A stretch of 64,000 nucleotides of DNA from Paragemmobacter straminiformis (GTDB lineage: Bacteria; Pseudomonadota; Alphaproteobacteria; Rhodobacterales; Rhodobacteraceae): the NCBI RefSeq assembly GCF_014243445.1, contig NZ_JACLQD010000002.1, forward strand, positions 310,001 to 374,000. Direction: 5' to 3'. A program made the position numbers and the translations under genes. Below, in pieces: positions 44,009 through 52,135 of this stretch (position 1 is its first letter; every line of letters begins with the position of its first letter). The notes beneath the pieces are model-generated. The model saw only the letters and a list, made by a program, of their open reading frames with translations, was not told the DNA's origin and did not search any database.

Positions 44009-44725
44009 TCAGGCGATGGCGGCAAGCGGTTCCTGTGCCGCGGCCAGCCACAGCGCGTCCAGCTCGCGCAAGGCCGCGGGGTCGAAGCGCGCGGCCTCTT
44101 CCCAATAGCGGCCCGAGGCGACGAAATAGCCAAGCTCTGCCTCGCGGCGCAGCGCCCGTCCGGCGATTTCGGCGTCATAGGCCGGGGGCCGCGCCGCGCG
44201 CAGATGGGCCAGCGTCACGCGCGGAAACACCTGCCGCGACGGTCCCGCCGACAGGTTCACCATCGCGCAGCCCTGCATGGCTGCCAGCACCATCAGCCGC
44301 GCCGATTTCGCTTCGAGCGATTGCAGCGTGATGTCGTCGCGCAGCGGGTCGGCCGACCCTTTGCCATAGAAATGCGTCTGGCCGCTGCCGTAATGCATGT
44401 CGCAGCCAAAGGCCGCGATCACCTGCGGCCGCAATGCGTGCAGCGCCCAATAGGCGGCGGTAAAGGCCATCGTTCCGCCCGCATAGACAAAGCCGCCATA
44501 GGCATTCTGCGCGGGGACGAAATCTTCCTGAAGGATCGTCCTTTGCCCCGCCTGCGCGACGGGGCGGCGCTCTTCGGGGTAGTCCCACGGGTAGATGTGG
44601 TAATCCCAGTCGGGCCGCACCGCATGGGCATTGTTGATCGCAAGCAGGCTGTCAAAGGCCGCGCGCTTCCACGCCGCCGCCTGCAACGCCATCGGCGCCG
44701 AGCCGAGCATCAGCACAACCGTCAT
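44009..44725 (-). CDS. Conserved protein, possibly glycosyltransferase-like (unknown)
   Basis: 238 residues, soluble. The start TVVLMLGSAPMALQAAAWKR looks like a nucleotide-sugar or Rossmann-like beta-loop-helix (GSAP). Other recognisable segments: YHIYPWDYPEERRP, YGGFVYAGGTMAFTAAYWAL and AFGCDMHYGSGQTHFYGKG, where the GCDMHY and THFYG signatures resemble the active-site region of DUF115/sialyltransferase-like proteins. This is resemblance only. No glycan gene surrounds it; neighbours are xthA and erpA. Confidence 0.72.
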   Translation of the reverse strand: MTVVLMLGSAPMALQAAAWKRAAFDSLLAINNAHAVRPDWDYHIYPWDYPEERRPVAQAGQRTILQEDFVPAQNAYGGFVYAGGTMAFTAAYWALHALRPQVIAAFGCDMHYGSGQTHFYGKGSADPLRDDITLQSLEAKSARLMVLAAMQGCAMVNLSAGPSRQVFPRVTLAHLRAARPPAYDAEIAGRALRREAELGYFVASGRYWEEAARFDPAALRELDALWLAAAQEPLAAIA

Positions 44726-44820
44726 CCTTCACACCCTTCGCTTTACCCAAGTTAAAGGTTAGCGCGACGGGCCGGAAAGGCGAGTCTGCCTTGCCGATTT
44801 TTCCGCGGCGTCAGGTCGGA

Positions 44821-45153
44821 TCAGACGGAAAAAGACGTTCCACATCCGCAGGATGCGGTGGCGTTGGGGTTCTGGATGACAAAGCGCGCGCCGATCAGCT
44901 CTTCGCTGTAATCGATCACGGCATTGGCCAGAAAGGGCAGCGAGACCGCATCGACCAGCACCTTTTTCCCGTCCTTTTCCAGAACCAGATCGTCGGCCGC
45001 AGGGTCGTCGAGCCTGATGTCATACTGGAAACCGGAACAGCCGCCGCCTTCGACCGCGACGCGCAGGGCCTTGTCCTCGCCCGTCGCCTCGCAGATCTCG
45101 GCAAGCCGTGCGAAGGCGCGGTCGGTGACGCGGGGGGGAAGCGTAAGGTCCAT
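44821..45153 (-). CDS. erpA: ErpA, A-type iron-sulfur carrier protein
   Basis: 110 residues of the HesB/IscA/ErpA family, which delivers iron-sulfur clusters to target enzymes. The three ligand cysteines are intact: C39 in GGGCSGFQY, C102 and C104 in SCGCGTSFSV. The segment LVDAVSLPFLANAVIDYSEELIGARF is typical. Divergent from dgt with a 46-bp shared region containing TATAGTCAATATAGG. Not part of a suf or isc operon here, as usual for ErpA. Confidence 0.94.
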   Translation of the reverse strand: MDLTLPPRVTDRAFARLAEICEATGEDKALRVAVEGGGCSGFQYDIRLDDPAADDLVLEKDGKKVLVDAVSLPFLANAVIDYSEELIGARFVIQNPNATASCGCGTSFSV

Positions 45154-45199
45154 GCTGAAATCCGTGGTCCTGTCAGGGTATAGTCAATATAGGTGAGCG

Positions 45200-46411
45200 A
45201 TGACGCATCAACAAGAACAGGCTTACCCGATGCTTGCGCCCTATGCCTGCCAGCCGGACCAATCGCGCGGGCGGCTCTTTCAGGAACGGATGTCCTCCTT
45301 CCGTTCACCCTTCCAGCGCGACCGCGACCGGATCATCCATTCCAGCGCCTTCCGCCGTCTCAAGCACAAGACGCAGGTCTTTGTCGAGCACGAGGGCGAT
45401 TACTACCGCACCCGCCTGACCCATTCGATCGAGGTGGCGCAGGTCGCCCGCACCATCTCGGGCGTTCTGGGACTGAACACCGATCTTGCCGAGGCGATCG
45501 CGCTGGCCCATGACCTTGGCCACACGCCCTTTGGCCATACGGGCGAGGATGCGCTCGGCCTGCTCATGGAACCCTATGGCGGGTTCGACCACAACGCGCA
45601 GGCCCTGCGCATCGTGACGCGGCTCGAACGGCATTACGCCGATTTCGACGGGCTGAACCTGACATGGGAAAGCCTTGAAGGCATCGCCAAGCACAATGGC
45701 CCGGTCATCGGCCCCAATGCCGATGCCAAACACGCAGGCCCGCTTCCCTATGCGCTTGCCGAGGTCAACGCCATGTGGGACCTCGAACTTTCCACCCATG
45801 CCAGCGCCGAAGCGCAGGTCGCAGCCATTGCCGACGATGTCGCCTATTCGCACCATGACCTGCATGACGGCCTGCGCTCGGGCCTGTTCAGCGAAGACGA
45901 CCTGATGGAACTGCCCGTCACCGGCCCCGCCTTTGACGAGGTGGACCGCCTTTACCCCGGTCTCGACCGCATGCGCCGCCGGCACGAGGCGTTGCGCCGC
46001 GTCTTTGGCCGCATGGTCGAGGATGTGATCGCCGTGGCCCAGAACCGCCTGACCGCCGCGCAGCCGAAATCGGTGGACGAGATCCGCCACATGGGCACCA
46101 CGGTCATCCGCTTTTCCAAACCGCTCTATCAGGAACTCAAGGCGATCCGCTCTTTCCTGTTTCACCGCATGTATCGGGCGCCCAGCGTGATGGCCGAACG
46201 CGCCAAGGTGACGCGGGTGGTCAATGACCTTTTCCCGCTGTTCATCGCCCGGCCAGAACTGTTGCCCGACGAATGGCGCGCCGATGTGCAGGCCGCGACC
46301 GACGAGGTGACGCTGGCGCGCATCGTGGCCGATTATGTGGCTGGCATGACCGACCGCTTCGCCATTCAGGAACATGCCCGCCTGTTCGGAGGCACCGATG
46401 CCGGATTATGA
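45200..46411 (+). CDS. dgt: Dgt, deoxyguanosinetriphosphate triphosphohydrolase-like protein
   Basis: 403-residue HD-domain phosphohydrolase that splits dNTPs into deoxynucleoside and triphosphate. HD motif ligands: H in RLTHSIEVAQVAR, HD in AHDLGHTPFGHTGE, and the distal ADDVAYSHHDLHD. The N-terminal RDRDRIIHSSAFRRLKHKTQVF is a hallmark of the dGTPase-like family. Role in dNTP pool control; exact substrate preference unknown. ATG at 45200 follows AGGTGAG. The end overlaps the next gene by 14 bp. Confidence 0.94.
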   Translation: MTHQQEQAYPMLAPYACQPDQSRGRLFQERMSSFRSPFQRDRDRIIHSSAFRRLKHKTQVFVEHEGDYYRTRLTHSIEVAQVARTISGVLGLNTDLAEAIALAHDLGHTPFGHTGEDALGLLMEPYGGFDHNAQALRIVTRLERHYADFDGLNLTWESLEGIAKHNGPVIGPNADAKHAGPLPYALAEVNAMWDLELSTHASAEAQVAAIADDVAYSHHDLHDGLRSGLFSEDDLMELPVTGPAFDEVDRLYPGLDRMRRRHEALRRVFGRMVEDVIAVAQNRLTAAQPKSVDEIRHMGTTVIRFSKPLYQELKAIRSFLFHRMYRAPSVMAERAKVTRVVNDLFPLFIARPELLPDEWRADVQAATDEVTLARIVADYVAGMTDRFAIQEHARLFGGTDAGL

Positions 46412-47150
46412 CGCCTGGGCCCGCGCAAGGCTGGCCGAATTGGCAGCCCCCGATGGCTGGCTGAACCTGACCGACAGGGTCGAGCTGGGGCAGGGACCGC
46501 AAAGCGTGGGAAGCGATCCGGCCTGCGATCTTGTGCTGTCGGTGGGTCCGGCGCGGCTTGGCGTGCTCGAGGTCGGGGAAAGCATCACCTTGACGCAGGG
46601 GGACGACACGGTCGTCTTCGAGGCCGGTGGCGGCGGCAATCCGGTGCTGCGGATCGCGGGCCTGCTGTTGGAGGTGATGACGGTCGACGGGCAGAAATCG
46701 CTGCGGGTGCGCGACCTTGGCAAGGCCGTCACCCCGCCCGAAATCCCGCGCTTTCCGGTCGACCCCGCATGGCGCATCACTGCCCGATGGGTGCCGCTGG
46801 CCACGCCGCAGGCGGTGCGGATCGACATGGTCAACGGTGCCACGGTGACCTTGCACCAGACCCACCGCGCCGAATTCACCCATGACGGCCACGCCATCGC
46901 CCTGACCGTGGCGCATCGCAAGGCCGAGGGGCCGATGTTCGTCTTCCGCGACCGGACGGCGGGCGAGACCTATGGCGCGGGGCGCTTTCTTTACGGTCAC
47001 GAAACGGGCGAGGGGACGATCACGCTTGATTTCAACATGGCGTTCAACCCGCCTTGCGCCTTTTCCGAACACGCCATCTGCCCGCTGCCCCCGCGCGAGA
47101 ACATCCTGCCCTTCCGCATCGAGGCGGGCGAGAAGCTTCCGCGGGGCTGA
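46398..47150 (+). CDS. DUF1684 family protein
   Basis: 250 residues without signal peptide. The C-terminal half has the DUF1684 hallmarks RTAGETYGAGRFLYGH (as about 190-205), TITLDFNMAFNPPCAFSEHAICPLP and ENILPFRIEAGEK; the N-terminal half is beta-rich (WLNLTDRVELGQGPQSVGSD). Members are cytoplasmic beta proteins of unknown function, widespread in actinobacteria and proteobacteria. The ATG at 46398 lies inside dgt, so the two are coupled. A perfect hairpin starts one base after the stop. Confidence 0.9.
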   Translation: MPDYDAWARARLAELAAPDGWLNLTDRVELGQGPQSVGSDPACDLVLSVGPARLGVLEVGESITLTQGDDTVVFEAGGGGNPVLRIAGLLLEVMTVDGQKSLRVRDLGKAVTPPEIPRFPVDPAWRITARWVPLATPQAVRIDMVNGATVTLHQTHRAEFTHDGHAIALTVAHRKAEGPMFVFRDRTAGETYGAGRFLYGHETGEGTITLDFNMAFNPPCAFSEHAICPLPPRENILPFRIEAGEKLPRG

Positions 47151-47151
47151 C

Positions 47152-47170
47152 GAATTTTCTGCGAAAATTC
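47152..47170. repeat. Short perfect hairpin (family A) after the DUF1684 gene
   Basis: GAATTTTC (47152-47159) and GAAAATTC (47163-47170) form an 8-bp stem with a three-base loop, directly after the stop codon. Followed by CCGGCAACC, similar to the CCAGCCACC that follows the hairpins at 2112. No T-run. Confidence 0.7.
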
Positions 47171-47178
47171 CGGCAACC

Positions 47179-47283
47179 GTTCTGGCGCCCGTTCTGGCGC
47201 CCGTTCTGGCAACCTTTCTGGCGCCCGTTCTGGAGGGGCAGGGCAGGGTGACAGGGCGGAATGAGTATTTGGGCAAGGATGAA
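47179..47283. repeat. 12-bp tandem array followed by GAGTATTTGG box
   Basis: About 4.6 copies of a 12-bp unit run from 47179 to 47233 (GTTCTGGCGCCC twice, GTTCTGGCAACC, TTTCTGGCGCCC, GTTCTGG). About 30 bp later comes GAGTATTTGGGCAAGGATGAA (47263-47283, given here as its first 20 bases plus A), nearly the same as the box at 26438. The arrangement matches the other family B elements except that the GC hairpin is weak. Confidence 0.7.
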
Positions 47284-47347
47284 GCGCAAGAATGCGCCTC
47301 CTTCGCCAGCCGTCGCGCCGGATCTTTCGCAGGAAAATCGCGGTTGC

Positions 47348-47818
47348 CTAGCGCCGCGCCGCGCGCAGCCAGAGCAGCATCAGCCCGAGCGAGAGGATGA
47401 CGTTCCAGCCCGCCATCGAAATTCCCAGCATCTGCCATGCGATCTGGTCGCAATGGATCACCGCGCCCACAGTCACATCGGGGTTCAAAAGATCGGCCGT
47501 CGAGATGCCCTCGATCGAGCTGTTGGTGCATGAGGCGAGCCCCTCCCACCACTTCTGCTCGACCCCTACGTGAAAGGCGCCGATGCCCGCCGTGGCCAGC
47601 GCCGCCAGCGCGCCCAGAAGCGGCAGCGCCGCCCCCGGAACCAGAAGTGCCACCAGCCCGATCAGCACCGCCGCCGCATGGGGCCAGCGCTGGTAAAGGC
47701 AAAGCTGGCACGGGGCCAGCCCGCCGATGTACTGGAAGGCGAAGGCTCCGCCAAGCAGCAGCGCCGAGCCGCCCGCCGCAAGCGCCACCAGTTTGTTCCG
47801 CGCGGAATTCAGCATCAC
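47348..47818 (-). CDS. dsbB: DsbB-type disulfide bond formation protein
   Basis: 156 residues, four predicted membrane helices. First periplasmic loop with the CQLC pair (C37, C40, APCQLCLYQRWPH); second loop with cysteines in LASCTNSS and IHCDQIAW. DsbB passes electrons from DsbA to quinone. The Met-Met start overlaps the stop of the yqaA-like gene, so these two membrane genes are coupled. It may serve general DsbA or a dedicated pathway; no dsbA in the window. Confidence 0.9.
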   Translation of the reverse strand: MMLNSARNKLVALAAGGSALLLGGAFAFQYIGGLAPCQLCLYQRWPHAAAVLIGLVALLVPGAALPLLGALAALATAGIGAFHVGVEQKWWEGLASCTNSSIEGISTADLLNPDVTVGAVIHCDQIAWQMLGISMAGWNVILSLGLMLLWLRAARR

Positions 47819-48399
47819 AGCACCTCGATCAGGACGAACAGCAGCCCCAGCACCGCCAGCACACCCAGCGCGATCCAGTGCAGGCGCGTCTCGATGAAGG
47901 CGGCGATCTTTACCCCGTAGCGTTGCAGCAGGAAGGCCAGAAGATAGAACCGCCCGCCCCGCGCCACGATGGCCGACAGGATGAACAGCTTGAGGTCAAA
48001 GGCAACCACCCCTGACAGGATCGTGACCACCTTCATCGGTGGAATATGTGACAGCCCCGAGGTGACAAGCATCGTCAGGATCGCCCATGTCCCCGTGCGC
48101 GCCTTGAGCGCCTCGAAGGCGGCGGTCTTGCCGTAGAAATCCAGCAGGGGCAGGGCGAGCGCGTGAAAGGCCCAATGCCCGATGGCCCAGCCGAAAACCC
48201 CGCCCAGCACGCTTGTGACGGTGGCGATCAGCGCATAGCGCATCGCGCGGTCGGGCCGCGCCAGACACATCGGCAGGAAAAGCACGTCCGCAGGCACCGG
48301 AAAGACCGAGCTTTCCACAAAGGACACCGCCCCCAGCGCCACAGGCGCACGCGGCGAGGCCGCCCAGCGCAACGTCCAGTCATAAAGCGCACGGATCAT
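47815..48399 (-). CDS. YqaA family (DedA-like) membrane protein
   Basis: 194 residues with about five hydrophobic segments. Signature SFVESSVFPVPADVLFLPMCLA near the N-terminus, a GxxxGWAIGHWAF glycine-rich segment and LSHIPPMKVVTILSG before an arginine-rich RGGRFYLLAFLLQRYG. This is the YqaA branch of the SNARE-associated (DedA/VTT) superfamily, proposed lipid scramblase-like proteins. Start at MIRALYDWTLRW (48399) with an AGGG element upstream; the frame extends further but without similarity. Confidence 0.9.
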   Translation of the reverse strand: MIRALYDWTLRWAASPRAPVALGAVSFVESSVFPVPADVLFLPMCLARPDRAMRYALIATVTSVLGGVFGWAIGHWAFHALALPLLDFYGKTAAFEALKARTGTWAILTMLVTSGLSHIPPMKVVTILSGVVAFDLKLFILSAIVARGGRFYLLAFLLQRYGVKIAAFIETRLHWIALGVLAVLGLLFVLIEVL

Positions 48400-48486
48400 C
48401 TTTGCCCTTTCCGGCGTTGCACAAGGGTCTTGCATCACGCCACCATGCAGAGGTCAAGTGACAGGGTGGCGAGCGGAGGGTCAGGC

Positions 48487-49338
48487 ATGGAATGGCGCGG
48501 GCGTCGCGGCAGCGGCAATATCGAGGACCGCAGGCGCATGGGCGGCGGCGGCAGGGCCGGGGTCGGGGGCATAGGCGTGATCGCCGTGGTGCTGATCGGC
48601 TGGTTCTTCGGCGTCGATCTGACACCGCTTCTGCAAGAGGGCGGCCCTGTGTCGACGCAAGGCCAGCCCCCGCGCAGCTTGACCGCCGCCGACCGCGAGA
48701 TCGGCGATTTCGTCTCGGTCACGCTGGCCGATACCGAAGAGGTCTGGCAGCGCCTGTTCCGCGAACAGGTCGGGCAAGACTATCGGCCTGTCACCCTCGT
48801 GCTGTTCTCGGGCTCGACCGGATCGGGCTGCGGCACGGCGAGCGAGGCGTCCGGTCCGTTCTACTGCCCCGTCGACAAGAAAGTATACCTCGACACCGAT
48901 TTTTTCGGCGTGATGCAGGACCAGCTTGGCGCGGGGGGCGATTTTGCCGCCGCCTATGTGGTCGCCCATGAAATCGGCCACCATGTTCAGGACGAGCTTG
49001 GCATCCTCGAGCAGACCACCCGCCTGCGCCAGTCGATGTCCGAGGCCGACAGCAACGCGGTTTCGGTGCGGGTCGAGCTTATGGCCGATTGTCTTGCCGG
49101 TGTCTGGGCCAATGCGGCGCAGGCGCAATTCGGCTCGGTCGAGGCGGGAGATGTGCAAGAGGCGATGAACGCCGCCTCGCGCATCGGCGACGATACGCTG
49201 CAACGCGCCGCAGGCCGCCGCCCCGTGCCCGACAGCTTTACCCACGGCAGTTCCGCCCAAAGGGTCGCATGGTTTCGGACAGGGCAGAAATCGGGCCTGA
49301 TCGAAAGCTGCGATACCTTTGGCAGCGACACGCCCTGA
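48487..49338 (+). CDS. Neutral zinc metallopeptidase, YpfJ family
   Basis: 283 residues. Glycine/arginine-rich N-terminus, one membrane anchor (about 26-46, GVGGIGVIAVVLIGWFFGV), then a periplasmic peptidase domain with HEIGHH at 161-166 and the ligand region VRVELMADCLAGVWA. The SGSGCGTASEASGPFYCP-type segment near 112-128 has two cysteines likely forming a disulfide. This is the YpfJ/PF04228 family; physiological substrates are unknown. Divergent from yqaA; upstream of tRNA-Leu. Confidence 0.93.
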   Translation: MEWRGRRGSGNIEDRRRMGGGGRAGVGGIGVIAVVLIGWFFGVDLTPLLQEGGPVSTQGQPPRSLTAADREIGDFVSVTLADTEEVWQRLFREQVGQDYRPVTLVLFSGSTGSGCGTASEASGPFYCPVDKKVYLDTDFFGVMQDQLGAGGDFAAAYVVAHEIGHHVQDELGILEQTTRLRQSMSEADSNAVSVRVELMADCLAGVWANAAQAQFGSVEAGDVQEAMNAASRIGDDTLQRAAGRRPVPDSFTHGSSAQRVAWFRTGQKSGLIESCDTFGSDTP

Positions 49339-49387
49339 GGTGTGTTGCCAAAGCGCGGGGTGGCGGGCAAAGGCCTTCTGCCCCCGC

Positions 49388-49416
49388 TTGACACTGCCCC
49401 CCCGCCTCTCCTATGT
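49388..49416 (+). promoter_or_regulatory. Predicted promoter of tRNA-Leu
   Basis: A perfect -35 TTGACA (49388-49393) is followed after 17 bp by CTATGT (49411-49416) as -10, with the mature tRNA starting 12 bp later. The fit is good for a stable RNA promoter. Confidence 0.65.
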
Positions 49417-49427
49417 CGTGCCGCAGT

Positions 49428-49511
49428 GCGGGTGTGGTGGAATGGTAGACGCGACAGACTCAAACTCTGTTTCCGAAAGGAGTGTCGGTTCGAGTCCGAC
49501 CACCCGCACCA
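49428..49511 (+). tRNA. tRNA-Leu (anticodon CAA)
   Basis: Acceptor stem GCGGGTG (49428-49434) pairs with CACCCGC (49501-49507), followed by ACCA encoded in the DNA. The anticodon stem ACAGA/TCTGT encloses loop CTCAAAC, giving anticodon CAA (49461-49463), which reads UUG. A long variable arm (TTTCCGAAAGGAGT region) marks a class II tRNA such as leucine. The T arm contains GGTTCGAGTCC. No intron. Confidence 0.95.
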
Positions 49512-49871
49512 AAGGCCCCTTGCCGCAAGGCGAACTGCCAGCGTCCCCCGCCACATCGACAAGCTGAAGAGACAACCGCGCATCGCCTTTCGCTTTGCGT
49601 CTTACGACGAGTGGCAGGGGCGCGGCGCCCTGCGGCAGCGGTCCGGTTGCGACAGCGATCGAAGCGGCAAGACAAGCCTCGATGCAGGGTCCGTCCGCAA
49701 CCGCTATGCGTTGCGCCTGCCTTGGCCCGACGAAACGCCGCCCGTTACTGCCAAGCCCGCCTCTGCCAAGCCGGAGACCGGCTTTCACCTTGCCCCGCGC
49801 GCCGCTGGCGGTTTCCAACCGTGCCCCTTGGCGCTATAGCCTGCGCAAGGCGGTGGCAAGCGGGGCGGCGG
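49512..49871. other. 360-bp region between tRNA-Leu and the glycosyltransferase gene
   Basis: No gene supported. The glycosyltransferase frame happens to stay open upstream, but the residues there are arginine/proline-rich and unlike the family. I find no second copy of the tRNA 3' end that would mark an integrated element. A CCTTG/CAAGG mini-hairpin lies just after the tRNA. Confidence 0.55.
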
Positions 49872-51461
49872 ATGGAGCGGATCGAGGCCATGATGCGGCA
49901 GGGGGCGGGGCTTTGGCTCGCGCTTGCGCTGACGCTGCTGCTTGCGCTTCCGGGGTTCTTCTCGCTTCCGCCCGTGGACCGCGACGAGGTGCTTTTTGCG
50001 CAATCCTCGGCGCAGATGCTCGCCTCGGGTGATCCGGTCGATATCCGCTTTGCCGATCAGGTGCGCTACAAAAAGCCCGTGGGCATCTATTGGGTGCAAT
50101 CGGTGCTGGCCTTCCTGACGGGGCAACCGCAGGCGATCCAGAGCTATCGGCTCGCCTCGGTTCTGGGCGGGCTGATCGCGGTGGGCTTTACCTATGGCAT
50201 GGCCCGCAGGGTGATGGCACCCGCAGGGGCCTGTCTGGCCGCCGTCATGCTGGGGTCGTGCTTCATCCTCGGGGCCGAGATGCGGCTGGCCAAGACCGAC
50301 GCCTTCCTTCTGGGCAGCATCGCGGCTGCGGGCTTCGTGCTGGCGCGGCTCTGGCTTCCGGCGGGGCGGGGGCAACCGGTGGCGCTGGCTTGGCCCTATG
50401 CGGTGCTGTTCTGGGTCGCCTTGGCGGTGCAGGTGCTGGTCAAGGGGCCGATCGGCCCGCTTGTGACCCTGCCGCTGCTGGCGGGCCTGTGCCTTTTGCG
50501 CCGCGACCTTGCGATCCTGCGCGCCTTGCGTCCGCTGCGCGGGCTGGCGCTGTTTGCGGCGCTTGTGCTGCCTTGGGTCATCGCCATCACCATCCGCTCG
50601 GACGGGGCCTTCTGGACGGCCTCGGTGGGCGAGGACATGCTGGCCAAGGTCGGCAGCGCCAAGGAAAGCCACGGCGCACCGCCCGGCAGCTATCTGCTGG
50701 CGCTCTGGCTGACCTTCTGGCCCGCCGCCATCCTGTTCGGAACGGTGCTGCCTGCGCTTTGGCGGGCGCGGCGCGATCCGCTGGTGGTCTTTGCAGCACT
50801 TTGGGCGCTGCCCTTCTGGGCGGTGTTCGAGGCGACGCCGACCAAGCTGATCCATTACACCATGCCCGCCTATCCGATGCTGGCCATCCTTGCCGCATGG
50901 GCCTTCACCACCCGGGGCGCGGGCAACCGCTGGGTTGCGCGCGGCCTTGCGCTGGTCCCCTTCCTTCTGCTCGGAGCCTTGGCCTATGGCGCGCGAGAAG
51001 TCGGCGGCAGATTGGCATGGACCTATGTCGCAGGCGGCCTCGGGCTGGTCGCCGCCGTGGTCTTTCTGCTCGGCAGCGTCGCACGGGCACGGATCGGTGC
51101 CGCGACGCTTGCGCTTGCCTGCTGCGGCTTTGCCCTGTCCTTTGCCTTCTACCCCACGCTTGCCCGCATGCCCGTGCTTTGGCCCGCCCCTGCCATCGCG
51201 GCGCTTGCGCGTCCCGACTGCCGCCTTGTCGTCGCGGGGTTCAACGAACCCTCGCTCGTGTTCCTGACGCAGAACCGCGCGATCCGGGCCACGGCAGACG
51301 AGGCACGGGCCGAATGGGCCAAACCGGGCTGCATCACCGCCGTGATCGAATCGCGCGTGGCAAAGGATTACACCCCCGACGCAGCACCCCGATCCACCCT
51401 GCGGGGCATCGCCCTTGGCAACGGGCGCAAGCTGGAGCTATCGGTCTTTTCCCGCCCCTGA
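49872..51461 (+). CDS. ArnT-like (GT39/PMT family) membrane glycosyltransferase
   Basis: 529 residues with about ten or more membrane helices. The first periplasmic loop holds the acidic motif PPVDRDEVLFAQ, characteristic of GT-C enzymes using polyprenyl-phosphate sugars, and KKPVGIYWVQSVLAFLTG, typical of the ArnT group. A C-terminal soluble portion (GFNEPSLVFLTQNRAI) resembles other ArnT-like proteins. Likely modifies lipid A or another envelope glycan; donor sugar unknown. Start at ATG 49872; an ATG pair at 49890 is possible. Overlaps the convergent MobA-like gene by 24 bp. Confidence 0.88.
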   Translation: MERIEAMMRQGAGLWLALALTLLLALPGFFSLPPVDRDEVLFAQSSAQMLASGDPVDIRFADQVRYKKPVGIYWVQSVLAFLTGQPQAIQSYRLASVLGGLIAVGFTYGMARRVMAPAGACLAAVMLGSCFILGAEMRLAKTDAFLLGSIAAAGFVLARLWLPAGRGQPVALAWPYAVLFWVALAVQVLVKGPIGPLVTLPLLAGLCLLRRDLAILRALRPLRGLALFAALVLPWVIAITIRSDGAFWTASVGEDMLAKVGSAKESHGAPPGSYLLALWLTFWPAAILFGTVLPALWRARRDPLVVFAALWALPFWAVFEATPTKLIHYTMPAYPMLAILAAWAFTTRGAGNRWVARGLALVPFLLLGALAYGAREVGGRLAWTYVAGGLGLVAAVVFLLGSVARARIGAATLALACCGFALSFAFYPTLARMPVLWPAPAIAALARPDCRLVVAGFNEPSLVFLTQNRAIRATADEARAEWAKPGCITAVIESRVAKDYTPDAAPRSTLRGIALGNGRKLELSVFSRP

Positions 51462-52046
51462 GCCTGCCTTGCGCCACGCCGCCCAATCCTCGGGCGTGTC
51501 GAGGTCGGTCGTGGCATGGCCCGCGGGCAGGGGGACCAGCCGCACCCGCCCCGCATGGCGGCGCAGCACCGAACGCGCGCCCTCGTCCCCTGTCAGGGCC
51601 AGCAACTCGCCGCGCAGATCGGCGGGAAACAGCACCGGATGCCCCGCCGCCCCCCCCGCATCGGCGCCGCGCAGGATGGCATCGGGATGGGCCGCAGCTT
51701 CCGCCAGCAGGGTGGCAAGATCGGCCGCATCAAGCATCGGCAGATCGGCCAAGACCAGCAGCACGGCAGCATCGGGCGGCAGGGCCGAGACGCCTGCCAC
51801 CAGACTGGCCGCCATGCCCTTGGCCGCATCGGCCACAGTGACCCGCGTGACGGCAAGGCCATCCAGCGCCGCATCCCGCGCGGGCCTGTCGGGGGGCAGG
51901 GCCACAGTCACCGCGCAGCCCGCCCCCAGCCCGAGCCGCGCCAGACGGCGCAGCAAAGCCTCGCCCGCGACCGGTTCAAGGCATTTGTCGCCCCCCCGCA
52001 TGCGCGACGACGCGCCGGCGGCAAGGATCAGGATGTGGGTTTGCAT
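51438..52046 (-). CDS. MobA/MocA-like NTP transferase
   Basis: 202 residues. The nucleotide-binding start LILAAGASSRMRGGDKCLEPV is the signature of the MobA-like NTP_transf_3 family, and LVLADLPMLDAADL carries the metal-binding aspartate. Members make molybdopterin cytosine or guanine dinucleotide, or activate sugars. The GGDKCLEPV variation suggests the MocA-like branch, but no molybdoenzyme gene is adjacent. A family B box lies just upstream. Ends inside the 3' end of the convergent glycosyltransferase gene. Confidence 0.87.
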   Translation of the reverse strand: MQTHILILAAGASSRMRGGDKCLEPVAGEALLRRLARLGLGAGCAVTVALPPDRPARDAALDGLAVTRVTVADAAKGMAASLVAGVSALPPDAAVLLVLADLPMLDAADLATLLAEAAAHPDAILRGADAGGAAGHPVLFPADLRGELLALTGDEGARSVLRRHAGRVRLVPLPAGHATTDLDTPEDWAAWRKAGSGAGKDR

Positions 52047-52059
52047 GCGCGCCCCGTGA

Positions 52060-52107
52060 AAAAGGCCCGGGTGGCCTGCCGCCGCCCGGACCTTTCAAGG
52101 ATATTTG
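52060..52107. repeat. Family B-like hairpin and GGATATTTG box
   Basis: AAGG-CCCGGG and CCCGG-ACCTT (about 52064-52096) form an imperfect GC stem, followed by CAAGGATATTTG (52096-52107) and ACAAAGG. It resembles the CCCGAGGATATTTG boxes elsewhere but lacks the CCGAG part. It lies between the MobA-like gene and the dehydrogenase gene (both minus strand). Confidence 0.45.
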
Positions 52108-52135
52108 ACAAAGGACGCGAAAGGGAAGGGCGGTC

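Noticed and set aside
49411-49818. Minus-strand ORF ending in a VVGLEPTLLSETEF-type sequence
   Set aside because: It is the antisense reading of the tRNA-Leu gene, a well-known source of false proteins; no ribosome site or other coding signal.
49428-49871. Integrated element at tRNA-Leu
   Set aside because: No integrase, no duplicated tRNA 3' end and no change in gene content downstream within the window.
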